Below, piece after piece: positions 45,201 through 64,000 of a stretch of 64,000 nt of DNA (the first letter of the stretch is position 1; each line of letters starts with the position of its first letter). The stretch spans positions 124,001 through 188,000 of the forward strand of contig JBAJFE010000009.1 of the NCBI GenBank assembly GCA_037903355.1, read 5' to 3'. This DNA is from Trichuris trichiura (lineage: Eukaryota > Nematoda > Enoplea > Trichinellida > Trichuridae). Made by a program: the position numbers and the translations under genes. The notes beneath the pieces are model-generated. The model was not told the DNA's origin. It saw only the letters and a list, made by a program, of their open reading frames with translations, and made no database searches.

Positions 45201-48200
45201 ATTGGTTGGAACAGTCAAGGTAGGCGTTTTTAAATGTTTTTGTCTCTACGCAGCTGAAGTTTCTGAATCATTTTAATTGCAGTAGGTTCATCATTTACTT
45301 ATGTCCATGTACTCATAACATGTAAGATCTTTCCTAGCTGTCATCCGCGATTAAGCTCACAGCGTTTTTGCTTGCAGCTGTTTCACCATGTTTCAACCTT
45401 TCTAATACAGCCCATACGCTGTTTGCGCATTGACGTTTGCAGCGTATACTTAGCTTTGGGGTTCACAGTTGTTATTTTGCGGAACATTGCAGTAGAGAAT
45501 TAACACATCACACGATTACATTGTTGTCTTTTGATTGTTGCCGAATATTGTAGGGGGAGTTTTTATCGTCGATTGTTAGACAGTGTTCCAAGCTATACCG
45601 AACTTTGAAAGCAGCGCAGTTTATTCATCGACCTGCTATTATTTTCCCGCCTTTGCGATGGAATAGCAATAGTGACTGGTCATGATTTTTTAAATGCATT
45701 TTTCAAGCAAGTCAAATTCCTTTTGGTACATGTATGGAGAAAAACTAAGATTGCAATTACTCATTGGCGTTGGAGGATTGTCGTACAGTTGTATGTACCT
45801 GCAGTTCTTTTCGTTTGGTCTATGGTAAACCAATATTAGTTGAGAAAAACTGAAAGTATGGGTGTATTCCTTCATTAACTGCTCGGAGAGCATTCTCTGT
45901 CGAAATGTTAGCTTATTATGCGCACGAAAAGGTTAACTGAAAGTCTGAGCATTCATGTTCGTATTTACGAAAGTGTAAAACATTCCAAGTCTCCTTTTTG
46001 TTACTTCTTTTATTGTGAATTTTAAAGCAATTAACTTGTATATTGCTCAGCTAATCCAACCATAGTCATTGTTGCTTAATGTCTTTTCAAGTTATTGCAT
46101 CGGCGAAGAAGGCACACCATAATGCGGTCACTATATGACACTTGATAACTAAAAGAAAGTCTGTAACAAGGGAACTGCAAAATATTTCGTTTATAGCACT
46201 CATATTTCTTAGTGCTATAATTTCCACAAACGAAGCAGTTGTTGTATGCGCTTAAAGTTTTATCGTTTCAATTTCAAGGTAACCGTAAAGGTGCATTTTA
46301 GCAGATCATTTGAATTGAACCAAATTTGGTGACACAATTGTTGTCGTTGTACTTTCACAGCTTTAATCGTATTAACGCAGTCGTACTACTAAGAGAAGCA
46401 GCATTTTGAAAAACGTATAATCAGTTTATCAATATATTCGGCGGTGGACAGTACAGTAATTTCTGTTGTTTATTATTTTAGTATTGCTTTGTATTGTTTA
46501 CTTTTTTTTATCCACCTATTGTTTCTCGCATTGTTTTTATTACACGTTTGCGTAGGCATGTATTTAGTCAATTGACTATTACGATTAATTTACCATTTTC
46601 ATTTGTTTTCACCTATAACCGACCTTTATGCTATTTGTCACCATCTGTGTGGTTGGTAATGTTTTTGTTATAAATTTCATTGCAGTTTTGCACTTTTTAG
46701 AAGTGTTTGGATGGCATTCCTATTGATGATATGTCAACTTACTGTAATTGCGAGTGAATAAGGTTCAGTTCAATGCAAAAATATTTGCGACAGTTTTGGC
46801 TGTACAATAATTGTACGCGTCGGCATTGTAATAACCGCGGTGTTTCACTTGTAATCCCTCGTGACGAATTGAGATATTTTAGCTCGGAGAAGTAGCAGGA
46901 CAAACTTGGTTGCTCGATAACTTTGTATCCATTGGCTCTTTTAATTCCGCTTTTCTAAGGCTGATTACAGTTGAAAAGATCGAAACCATTAGGGAACAGT
47001 TTCAAATTATTAAAGCAATTAATACGCGCAACTTGTTTACTCTCTTTAGCTCACTAAGTTTTCGTGATTATTTTTTCGTAAGTACGAATTAACGGCTGCA
47101 CAGCTTAGTTGATGCTCATCTTGTTTTTTCTTTTTCAATGGGCAAAATAAGTCGCGTTTTCTCACCTTAATCGAAGTACAGTTTTTTATTCGGGATTCGG
47201 AGCGACATTTACTTTTTAATTTGATCATGGTTGATGATGCCCCGCCTACAGCGTTGTAAATTCCGCTTGACGTCTCTGCTCGCTTCAAACGTGAAATAAC
47301 TGTTACTATTATCGATTTGTACAAAAATCGTAAACGTATTTGAAGTTAAATTTTTAGCAATGGAAAATAACAACGAAATCGTAACAGTCCTATTGTTAAA
47401 GCAAATTCTGACAACTCATTTACGTGGTTCATTTTTATTTGTTTCCTGATTAAGCTTTGAGTCGTAGTCGCCAAGTAGGAAGACGGGAGGAATTGTTCAT
47501 TTGGTAATACAAGAAGGCTCGATACGGCGCTGCGTAACAAGCGTATTTGTTTGTTCTTTGTACTTATATTGTTATTGTGGTGACAATCGATTGGCGGTGG
47601 TAAGTGAGGGGCTGTATTTTCTTGGTTGCGGGAAAGCTCAATAATAAACTTGACAGTCAAAAATTGAAGTTCATTTTTGGGCCCTTCCGTACAGGTGAGC
47701 ATGCTTTGTTCTTTACAAGTGCATATATATATGTATATATGTGTGCATATAGTCGGGTGTAGCAGGTTTAATTTTGAGACTTTTATTTTTTACCCAAATG
47801 TATACATTTTACTTTTCGGTTAGCTGTGGTTGGTAATTTCACTTTTCCGATTAATGTAAGGTAGTTGCCAGTTTCGCCATTCGCTTTGACGGGCATTAGC
47901 TCATTGCTTGGCTTTTTTTGGCGGTCGTTGCTGTTTAATGAGTCATTGTAGTTGGAATTGACAGCGTAGAGAAATCGACGCGCGGCGCCTGCTGATCCAG
48001 CTTGGCAACGATTTTTTTCATGGGTGCTCTCTTTTGCAGGACTTCCGCGGTGAGGGACTGACGCCGTTGCCATTCTGTTGTTAGTCGTCTTTGTCGATTG
48101 AGGCTGTGAATCTGTTCCATTCATCGTTTCTTGGCCACTTTCATTTCTATTGATAGTAGGCAAAAATTCCATACGCTTTTCCTTATTAACTTTCTATTGC

Positions 48201-48202
48201 AG
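42230..48202. other. 6 kb region without a recognised coding gene
   Basis: Short frames at 43877-44176 and 44898-45233 have no known motif. The right part should contain the promoter and untranslated first exon(s) of the DYRK1 gene, since its coding exon is preceded by a clear acceptor (ttctattgcag at 48202). A minus-strand frame of 129 codons at 47783-48172 is listed separately. Confidence 0.45.
47783..48172 (-). CDS. hypothetical small antisense frame upstream of DYRK1
   Basis: An ATG-started frame of 129 codons, rich in Asn/Ser/Thr/Lys ([16 protein letters not shown] and later [16 protein letters not shown]), with no signal peptide, membrane segment or domain I know. It lies head-to-head with the first coding exon of the kinase gene. 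It could be a real small gene, an exon of an unrecognised gene, or a chance frame across the kinase's upstream region. Weak evidence. Confidence 0.15.
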   Translation of the reverse strand: MEFLPTINRNESGQETMNGTDSQPQSTKTTNNRMATASVPHRGSPAKESTHEKNRCQAGSAGAARRFLYAVNSNYNDSLNSNDRQKKPSNELMPVKANGETGNYLTLIGKVKLPTTANRKVKCIHLGKK

Positions 48203-48218
48203 CTTTATTGTTTACACG

Positions 48219-52645
<4,427 letters not shown>

Positions 52646-53469
52646 GTAAGAGACAATAGTAATTAATAATAATGATATTGTGACGCAGTCATGCTGCGCA
52701 CAACGCTACGGGTTGTCAGAAATGCTGAATGAAGCGTAGGTCTGTGCATGTGTTGTAATTGTTTTTACTTTGATACTATAAGATGCTTCGTGTCACCTTT
52801 GCTTACCGACGACGCTCCACATTATTTTTCTTTCTTTCCCCCAAAATGCGTTTAGCGAAAAGAAAATTGACGGCGTTGCTTAATCAACTTTCCATAGCAA
52901 GTGGTACGCACACACACACACAATTTTCACTTTGTAGCCGTGCAGACAGTAAATAAACTAATTGAACACTGTCTCTACGTAGATATACGCACACACATAT
53001 GCTCTTGCGATTATTCTTCCTTTGCGCATACTTTCACCTTTTTTCTGTCTGTGCAAAAGTAGCCCTTACTCATTCACTATAGTTGAATAGTACAACTCAA
53101 AAACTGTTAGAAATATGAGACGACAATTTAAATTTGGCAACAAAATTTAGCAATACCAAAAGCAAACCAATCTTCACTCTCTCAACCATTACGTCATTAT
53201 AAGAAGACGGATAAACGATCGAATCTACGTACAACAATGTGCGGCCTTTGACAGTACGCCGTGTGGAATAATGAGGAAAGCATTTTTTGCAAAAGAAGTG
53301 CAAGTATAGTGTGCGAGAATGGTTGACTTGTGATCACCTTTTTTTCTTTATGTATGAGAATGCCTATTTCGTAGAAAAGCAGAGAAGAAGTATAACTGAC
53401 AGCGGTGGTGGTGGCATTTGTCAGAATGGTCGAAGTGACCGTCTTTTATTGTATTCGCCTAAACCATTC
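52646..53469. other. convergent 3' ends of DYRK1 (+) and DDX5 (-)
   Basis: The two genes point towards each other. Short CA repeats occur near 52910-52922. No gene is seen; probably 3' untranslated sequence of both. Confidence 0.45.
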
Positions 53470-56337
<2,868 letters not shown>

Positions 56338-58941
56338 GGTTCCAGGATAGGATGGAATTCAAACGCAACGAATACAAACCAATCAACACAGTCTCCCAAT
56401 ACAGTACAACAGAATGGTATAAGAAGAAAGCTTACCTGCGCATCAATAAATAGTGAACACGCAATCGGCAATTGATCTAAGCATGGAGCGGTGAGAGAAT
56501 GGCGTATAAAGATTTAAAGACTTAAACCCTTTTAGTGCAAAGATTTTTTAGTCTACTACCTACCTGCAGTTTTATTTGTATCGAGAGCTTTAAATTACTG
56601 GTGAACAGCGTAAGACGCGACGAGATATCTGGTAATTGAAAAAAGCATTACAGTTAAAAATGGCAGCTGGCACGCAAAAAATACTACAGCTGCAAATGGC
56701 AAAGGCGTATTTTAGAACCAAAATGACTTTTGTTACTAAGAAAACCCGCACCGTTAAGAACAAGCATCTTAACGCCTTAAAACCAAGCAGGGTTTACTAA
56801 AAAACATTTCTCGCGGCTTCTTTCGCGAAGAAAACATATTAATTATTCGTGCTTTCGGCTTCTTCGATAGACGCCAGCGAGTACTGTAGGTAAAAGTAAA
56901 ATTAGGTTGTATTATTCCTCCTAATCGCAGGTGGCCCAAACTAACGAGACAGCCAATTATGGTTTTAAAGGTAGAAATCAAGTGCATTGGATTTTAGCGC
57001 GAATGTGCTTACTTTAGCCGATGAAACTTGATTTTACTTCCACCTGTAGAATTCACCAGAGGTTCAATACAAACGACTCAGAGTTTCAAATATTTTTTTT
57101 GCTTGTTTAATCATAAGGACACTTGTTTGCTGCGTCATCCGCACGGCTAAGTTGTTCTTCAAAAGAAGAGTAGGATCTGAATGGCATTAAGAAGATGGCA
57201 ATGTGACGTTGTTTCCTTATACTCAATTGCTATTACATCAAATTCTAAAAAGTAATTTGAAAGCATTTCAATCATTTAGTGTTTCGCGAATACGCAGACG
57301 ACAAAGTGAAAGCGTGTAACACTAAGGGTGTTCAAGATTCCGTTTGAGAAATGCAGGTTCCTTCCTAACTCACAAGCTGGACATCCTTTTCCGCCCTTAC
57401 TAGTTAGCATGCCGACCACTTTGTTCTGCTCTTACCTAAGACTTAGTCAAAAGTTAAGCCTTATCTTTGGACGTATGCTTACTTAAGGGCAGAACAGCAG
57501 GGTCGGCGAATCTACAGTATAGCGATGATGTGGCTAACGGACATTTTTCAAATTTCACTCTTGCAGAGCTTGTTGTAATTTTTATTTTTGAGTCTCAAAG
57601 CACACTTCGATATTTACATGAGACCATTTGTTCACTAATCTTTCAACTGGTTAACTGACAATGAGATTCTGTAGTTTCATTTTCCGTGAGATCTTTTTCG
57701 ATCACGTTAGGAGCTTTTATTTTACGTCATAAAGCAGTAAACTGAATCATCAGAAGCTATTAGAGGAAGTCAGGAACGCTGGAGCAACCTCTTCAATGGA
57801 TAGAGCTTTCGAACATCTTAACGGGCTTTGCTGTAAGCGCCCAAACTTCTAGCACGATTAACTAATGCGTTTAACACAAGGTCACGACTGATTTAAGTAT
57901 CTGCGTAGATTACATTCAGTTTTGATGCATATGATCAATTTCCTTACCCCTAATGTAGAATAGGTAAAATTTGAAACGATGACTCAATCCTGGCAGATAG
58001 TCACGTGCATCATTGTCTAAGCTTTTTAATATTCCTCACTAAACTGAGGCAAAGCTGTCTCAGTTAACCTTTACAGTTTATGTGTAAAGTTTTGAACTGA
58101 TGATAGCGCGAGCTGAGCACATTAAGGAAAAATGTTACTGTCATAATAGCAATACATTTACGCGGCTGATTGGAGAGCAGTGGAAGTATTATTTATTGTA
58201 GGCAAAATCGCTGCCTTCATAAAAACTTTAATGCCTTAAAAAACGCTAGCAATGTTTTCTTGGTGGATACATTGTATTTATTATGAATAAATTGCTCTGA
58301 GCGCTTTGCCAGCACAGAGATAACAGCAGGGTTCATTCCTGGAGAACGTACAAATTCAGGCATACACCACGTCCAGTCCAACTTACTGCTAAAGAGCGAA
58401 AAATAGAGTAATCGACTGTGTAAGCCTTAACGTGGGGTTTTCGAAGAGATTTTATCGTACTTCCATGTTTAGAAACTATCCCGCCCGTACAGAGCAGAAA
58501 TGGGAAGATCTCAAGACATAATGGCCTGTGTATTAACATCAGTTGCTGACGATGGAACCAAAAGTGTTCGAAAATTTTCGAAACCATTTTTGTGCATACG
58601 AATCGCGCATTAAACCGTTTATTATTCTACGGCATGCTGCTATTAGCCGAGGAAGTCACCGTCCAGCCTAGAGCATGAAAATAACTGCAAACTTCAGTCA
58701 GCAGGTAGCAGGAAATGAACATAATAAAAAATCTCATAGGTTTGCTCTCACCTGGATGCTAACCGCTGATTTGACAAGCATTCCCTTCGAATACAAATAT
58801 GGCTTCAAGACATTCGGTTTATCGCAAGCGCTTCAAAGGAATTTACTATTTTTATCCAGCAAAAATATACTGACTATAACAACGGGATTCAATTTGTGAT
58901 TGGTCAAAAATTGTAGCACCTCGTACAGGCAACATACCTTA
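56338..58941. other. intergenic upstream of DDX5, no gene recognised
   Basis: Contains a small imperfect inverted repeat at 57411-57507. Open frames here have no motif. The part near 56340-56480 should be the DDX5 leader and promoter. Confidence 0.45.
57411..57507. repeat. short imperfect inverted repeat
   Basis: gccgaccactttgttctgct (from 57411) pairs with agaacagcagggtcggc (to 57507) and continues through cttacctaag / cttaagggc, giving arms of about 33 bp around a loop of about 30 bp. It could be a relic of an inverted-repeat element; no target duplication is seen. Confidence 0.6.
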
Positions 58942-59436
58942 TCAATCGCAAGACCCATCAGGCCAACCATCACGCCACCGTTCGTTCAATTTGCTACAAT
59001 CGAAAAGTGGTTTGCCTAATCGCTTGTTGACAGCATTGTGCAACTGACATAACCAACTGGCAAATGCTTGCCGGGAAGAAGTAACCGGTGGATTCTTCAC
59101 CAAATGTTCCCTTAGATCACTAGCACAATAATCGCAAGGATAATACAAGGAAAACAGACGCATTAGTTCTTTCAGATCTCGTTGCGTGTTTGATTCAAAT
59201 TTTTCCGGCAGGTAGGCGGCCATTGTGTGCAAGAAGGCCCATGTGGATCTTCCCAACGCGTCCTTGTCCAAAGGGCAATCTTTCGCGTGCTCACTGGTAG
59301 AACTGGAAGAAGAAGAAGAAGAAGAAGATTGTACATCTGCGCTCGTTTTGCCAGCAGAAACTTTGGCTTGTGCTGACTTGCGCAACCATTCACGAAAATC
59401 GAAACAAACTCTACAGGGCTTTTGTTCGGAATTCAT
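58942..59436 (-). CDS. GFER: FAD-linked sulfhydryl oxidase, ERV1/ALR (GFER) family
   Basis: A single exon of 164 residues. It opens with the CxxC segment PCRVCFDFREWLR, as in long-form ALR. A linker of ten consecutive serines encoded by a GAA/AGA-type triplet run (about 59310-59335) separates it from the Erv1 domain. The domain has GRSTWAFLHTMAAYLPEKF, the active-site FSLYYPCDYCASDLREHL, the FAD-binding WLCQLHNAVNKRLGKPLFDC and the terminal ERWRDGWPDGSC. It reoxidises Mia40 in the mitochondrial intermembrane space, passing electrons to cytochrome c. The lack of introns is notable beside its intron-rich neighbours. Confidence 0.95.
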   Translation of the reverse strand: MNSEQKPCRVCFDFREWLRKSAQAKVSAGKTSADVQSSSSSSSSSSTSEHAKDCPLDKDALGRSTWAFLHTMAAYLPEKFESNTQRDLKELMRLFSLYYPCDYCASDLREHLVKNPPVTSSRQAFASWLCQLHNAVNKRLGKPLFDCSKLNERWRDGWPDGSCD

Positions 59437-60066
59437 CGCTGGGCGGGAAATTTTCCCTGGCCACTATTTTTAAACCTAACCTTCACCAAGGGAAGCATAG
59501 CTTCGATCTTACAGTAACTCAATAGGAGTAAACAAGTTCAAAAATGTCTTTTTTGGCCCACTACTTGCTGGATAAAAATTTACAGTTGTGCGTAATTAAC
59601 GGCAGTAAAAAAAACTTCGACTCATTTCTGAAAATTTTAATGTTCGAGTGCAAGTAATGCACTTATTTTAGCTTAACGCTAACGTACCATCCAGAGCAAG
59701 TGCGTTAAAAAATAGCAGCCAAGCAAAGAATTCATACATCTGAGTGCCTAACTTTGGAAAGTTTTTTTTACAGAAGGAGTATGAGATATTTTACAGTTCC
59801 TTGTTTAATTTTTAGCGTAGAAGTCATACTAGTTAACTCAGCTTACCTTGATTTTAAAAAAATCGTTAAGCTTTGACGCTACACAGCCTTTAGTCGTTCT
59901 TAGCAAATGTCACATGTCACGTTTATGCATTTGCCGCGTTGCTTTAGACCGAACCTGCGCATCGTAGGTTGGTAGCTGCAGCAGCATTTGAGTAATTCTT
60001 TAAAGTTTTAAAGCCTTAACGCTCTCTCCCTCTTTAAATCATGCTTATTCTTTTTGTTATAATAAA
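59437..60066. other. divergent upstream region of GFER (-) and acid phosphatase (+)
   Basis: 630 bp with no exon recognised. It should hold both promoters; no motif is clear. Confidence 0.45.
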
Positions 60067-63000
60067 ATGAATAGGCTGTTAGCATTTTTATGTTTTCTTT
60101 TGCTTTGTTCTTTTGTTTCGTCTGATAGCAGTGCTCCCCTGTCAAGTGATTTAGGACAACTGGTCTTTTTGCATTTAGTAAGTCGGTTCCTTAGCCTTGT
60201 CTCTCGGACTGTATCCTTCTCGATTTTAGGTGTGGCGCCATGGGGATCGAGCTCCGGTGGATAACTTTACCAGCAATCCAGATAAAGCGACTGCGTGGCC
60301 TGTAGGGCTGGGCGAGTTAACAAAGGCGAGGTGCTTTGCCCTGATAAAGCCAAGTTTAATTGTTTTTTTTCCGTTTAGCTTGGAATCCAAGAGCACTACA
60401 AGCTTGGAAAATTTATTCGAAAGCGTTATGCCAACTTTCTTCCTGCTGCTTACAATGCTAAGACTGTAAGTTTTTTTTTGTGATCTTTTCTTTCTAAATT
60501 TACAGCTTCTCTTGCATCCTGTTTTTACGTTTCTGTGTCCTAAAACTCTAATCTTCTTGAGTATATTCTGAAGATTTAATCATGTGACACTCGGCTACGT
60601 TAGAAGAGTTCATCTCTGCAATTTTGCGTAGGGGCTTTACCGTTCTGCTAAGTTGTTTTATATTAAAAGCTTTAATTGCATTGATAGAGAGTAAAGATGC
60701 AATCTTAAAATTTTAAAATGCATTGGTATAATTTTAAAATTCAGCTTGTTCTTTACTTCACCCGCTTTTAATAAAAGATTTTAGATAAACCTTTTAAAGC
60801 CCATTGCCGCAGCATGTTTGCTTATCATTAATCTTTTTAGTTTTTGAGGCAAGCTTGCTTTTGTTCATCTAATCAAGCGTTAGGATCATTGCTACCTGTG
60901 AGCAAACAAAAATAAATGCTTTTATAGCTTTGTAAAGTTGTGCAATGGAATTCTTTTTAACGAGTCGATGCTGTTTCTTTTTATCTCTTTACTTTAGTCC
61001 CCTTTTTGTCTCTTTCATAACTGCATCGGATGTTAGGGCGTCCATTTTATATAGTTCCAGAGGCTGACCTCTAACCCGCTTGTAACAGTGCGACTAAGTC
61101 AAGCAATAAATAATGTGAGAAATATTTTATATGACAAATTTCCCTTTCTCTTGAAAACGTTATCGCTAGTTGCAATAATAAACTGAGGTCATCTCAACTC
61201 GCTTATTCTGTCCATCAGTGCAAGATATTAATATTTTACTTCTGCATTGTCGTTCATGTCTATGTAAGAGAACGTATTTGCATTGCCTTTGTAAGCAGCG
61301 ACTAATTTGGTGCAAATGAGAATGTCTTTGGGCAAAGTATTGTAGTACGTAGCTAACGTTTCGTTAAATCGTTTTTCTGAACGTATTCCCGTTTATGTAG
61401 CATCAGATTGGCTGAGGCAGCAGCTTTCAGGGTCAAATTTGTCCTGCCATAATCGTCTATATAAGCAGCGAGGCTAACGACGGGATAAAGTTAATGCTCA
61501 AAGTTCTATCACCAAAGCGGACCGCAATAAGCTTGTCATTACCTTAAAGAAGCATGAAAATTTGCTCATCCTTTGCAACATCGTACACTTTTAATTTTTT
61601 GCGAATTCTGTGGTTTATACGGGCAGTCGTTTTTCTTGAGTACAGATATAGAGTTCGCAGGATGGAGCCATTCGCCTCTAGAAAACAATTATTAAATTCA
61701 GTAAAAACGGTTGTCCCATACAACTTACGAAATTCCATGACACCGCTGGGAAACCTGATGCTTTCAATGCGGGTTTTCAGCCTTACTGTTGTGTTGCTTT
61801 TGTACCTTTCTATATTAAAGTAGAAATTTGTGACTTGTATCTGCTTTGTTATTTAACTAAACAGCGTGGTTCCTTATGCGTTCCAACAGCCAACAATGTG
61901 TTAATATTTGTGTAAAAGAATTTGTTACGTTTTAGGTTCATGTACGATCAACCGACTATAACAGAACAATTATGAGCGCTTTAGCAAACTTGGCAGGTTT
62001 GTTCCCACTTCAGTCGTATCAACGTTGGAGTGAAAATGTTACTTGGCAACCAATACCTGTGCATAGCTTTCCCGGTGAGGACGACCATGTAAGTTTGCCG
62101 CGTTGCTTTGAAAGTGCGTAAATCGACGAGCACAGATTTTACACATGGACGCGAGGTGTCCCAGAGCGGAAGCCCTTCAACGCGCTACTTTCGAATCCAA
62201 AGAAGTTGTGGACATTGTTAAGCAAAACGAAGATTTTTTTGCTTTCTTGCGCAATGAAACTGGCCTGCCATTGACCAGCCTCAACGATATACGTTTTATT
62301 TTCGATCCATTAAACTGCGCGGTAAAATAGTACAACGCGAAATTCTATGCAAGTAATCATTTGTCGATGTTTAGAGAATTCATAAGCATTTAACTCCTTA
62401 TTGGCTAAGTGACGACGTATTCCGAAAAGTTTGCGATTTATTCGCGTTATCTACTGCGTACTGGTATAAAGGTGACGAGCAAAAACGATTACGAGGAGGT
62501 AAGTAATGATAGCAGGTTGTAACTTTATGATCTCTTAAAAAATAGATAGCTATAATTTTAGGTTCACTTTTGAAAGACATACTGATGCGAATGCTGTCAG
62601 TTTCTAACAATCGAACCGATAGCGCTTTTAAGATATATGCATATTCGGGAGTAAGTTGTTCTACCTATTATCAGCATCGATAGTGGTCAACGTTTACCCC
62701 GTTTCCAGCACGACGCAACACTTGTTGCTCTGTTGGAGAATCTTGGCATATACAATACCCTTTTGGTACCAGCATATGCGAGCGTTATTATTTTTGAGCT
62801 TCGCGAAATATCAGCGCGTTACTTTGTCAGAGTATGCGTAAAAGTTGTTTGTTCATTTGTTTTTTGCATTATGCACGATGCTATTCAGATATTGTACAAA
62901 AATGGTGCTAATGCTCAAGTCGTTTTGTTGAAGTTACCTTTTTGTGATGAAAATTGTCCTCTGGACGATCTTGTTGAACGATTCGATCATTCCGCGCCTG

Positions 63001-63212
63001 TTGACTGGAAAGCTGAATGTGGCCTAGAAAGCAAACCTTTCGCATGGAAAAGTTAGTCTACCTATCGTTGCTATTATTGCCTACGTTGTATTTTAGCTTA
63101 CGCATTGGTCTTTTTTGTAATGACTGTCATCGCCGTCAACCTCCTTGTGGCGCAGACTGTTTACTTCGTCCACAAGCAACGACGTGAGATTATCTTTACT
63201 TTTAAAGTTTGA
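60067..63212 (+). CDS. membrane-anchored histidine acid phosphatase
   Basis: Ten exons, 60067-60177, 60230-60325, 60379-60465, 61936-62088, 62136-62321, 62375-62498, 62562-62650, 62709-62831, 62889-63051 and 63097-63212, join in phase to 415 residues. A signal peptide (LLAFLCFLLLCSFVSS) precedes the catalytic motif WRHGDRAPVDNF, whose His forms the phospho-enzyme. GELTK/LGIQEHYKLGKFIRKRY, VRSTDYNRTIMSALANLAGL and the proton-donor HDATLVALL complete the branch-2 histidine phosphatase fold. A membrane helix near the C-terminus (ALVFFVMTVIAVNLLVAQ) with a short basic tail (HKQRRE) matches lysosomal-type acid phosphatases (ACP2/ACPT). The intron 60326-60378 has a GC donor; the intron 60466-61935 is 1.47 kb. 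Confidence 0.95.
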
Positions 63213-64000
63213 TTGATTATTTAAATAATTGAGCAAATTTAAAAAACAAGACGCAAAATAACAGTTGTCGAAACCGTAAGCAGTGCATAGGTTGTCATGA
63301 ATATTTACTCAACTTCGGGATAGTGCGAAAGTGACTTTGACACACACTCACGTAGTGCACTTGTTAATTCTAAAGGTGAATATTCATCCCGCTGGCGGGG
63401 CAGAGTTCTCTGGATGAAGCAATGGCTAACACGGGTCAATTATTAAGATTTTACTTTAGCCTGGCGCTAAGGCGTCCTCTATGTTCAAACGCTTTGACGC
63501 CTTAGAACTTTGGGGGACAATGGCTTGCCAGGCGGTTTGAAAGTAAGGTTCATTTGCAAACTTGTTTTGAATTCAACGGTATGCTTTCCTTGTTAGGAAG
63601 TTTGCCGTTGCGTAGCATATAGGCTGTAGGTTTGCTAGTGCGTAGCATGAGGCTAACGGCAGATACTCTTTCTTCACCCGTTTGCATGAACTGATTTCAT
63701 GCATGAGAAGCCGAAGTCGTTTCATTTTGTCTGTCAGCCTTATAGCTCGAGGATAGCTCATTTTCCTATTTTGGAAATTCCATTACGAAACTTGTATGTT
63801 CTTCCCGAAAATTTGTAAGGAAAACTTTTGCGAATTGCATCGAATGTTGCTTTACCTTCACTACTTTGATGTCTTCAACGGCTACGGGTCGTTATAATGA
63901 ATTTCACTTTCTGCCTGAGAATTCAAGGAATCCTTTTTAAATTGGTTGTACAGTCTTTGACCGACCGAATTTGCTGAACAGAATAAAACTGGGGAATAAA
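63213..64000. other. 3' flank, no gene recognised
   Basis: Downstream of the acid phosphatase stop codon. No exon or repeat is recognised up to the end of the window. Confidence 0.45.

Noticed and set aside
52903..52922. CA microsatellite as a regulatory element
   Set aside because: Short and ordinary; no further structure around it.

Overview
The window looks like nuclear DNA of a nematode, most likely a clade I species of the Trichuris/Trichinella type. This is inferred from gene content (an UNC-47-type GABA transporter, compact genes with many 45-65 nt introns), and I could not test it by search. I recognise no rRNA, tRNA, CRISPR or prokaryotic features. Most genes are multi-exon; I rebuilt them by hand from splice sites, reading phase and family motifs.

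Layout. 1-6.6 kb: gene-poor, one hairpin repeat. 6.6-11.4 kb (-): vesicular GABA transporter (unc-47/VGAT), with a 3.26 kb intron. 12.5-18.4 kb (+): UBE3C-type HECT ubiquitin ligase (25 recognised exons), followed only 150 bp later by a small CUSTOS-like gene, possibly an operon. 20.5-35.4 kb (+): three intronless paralogues of about 600 residues, each with a signal peptide, a cysteine-rich ectodomain, four EGF-like repeats, one membrane helix and a basic tail. They are separated by repeat-rich DNA. 37.2-39.8 kb (-): farnesyl/geranylgeranyl-transferase alpha subunit (FNTA). 40.9-42.2 kb (+): fibrillarin. 48.2-52.6 kb (+): DYRK1/minibrain kinase. 53.5-56.3 kb (-): DDX5/DBP2 (p68) RNA helicase. 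58.9-59.4 kb (-): ERV1/ALR sulfhydryl oxidase. 60.1-63.2 kb (+): membrane-anchored histidine acid phosphatase.

The housekeeping genes (prenylation, rRNA methylation, RNA helicase, ubiquitin ligase, kinase, thiol oxidase) are functionally unrelated neighbours. The accessory part is 19-37 kb, where the EGF-type receptor-like family sits among nested mobile DNA.

The most unusual signal is a set of hairpin elements (five copies of family A, one insertion of family B). Each has long inverted arms, an extra 35-40 nt tail at one end only, and flanking direct repeats of about 11-15 bp. One copy is a bare 81 bp end with a perfect 12 bp flanking repeat. This looks more like insertion of a hairpin transcript or single-ended intermediate than like ordinary cut-and-paste transposition. 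A non-autonomous hAT element with a perfect 8 bp target duplication, two GC-AG introns and a DDX5 intron at a possibly conserved regulatory position are further points of interest.
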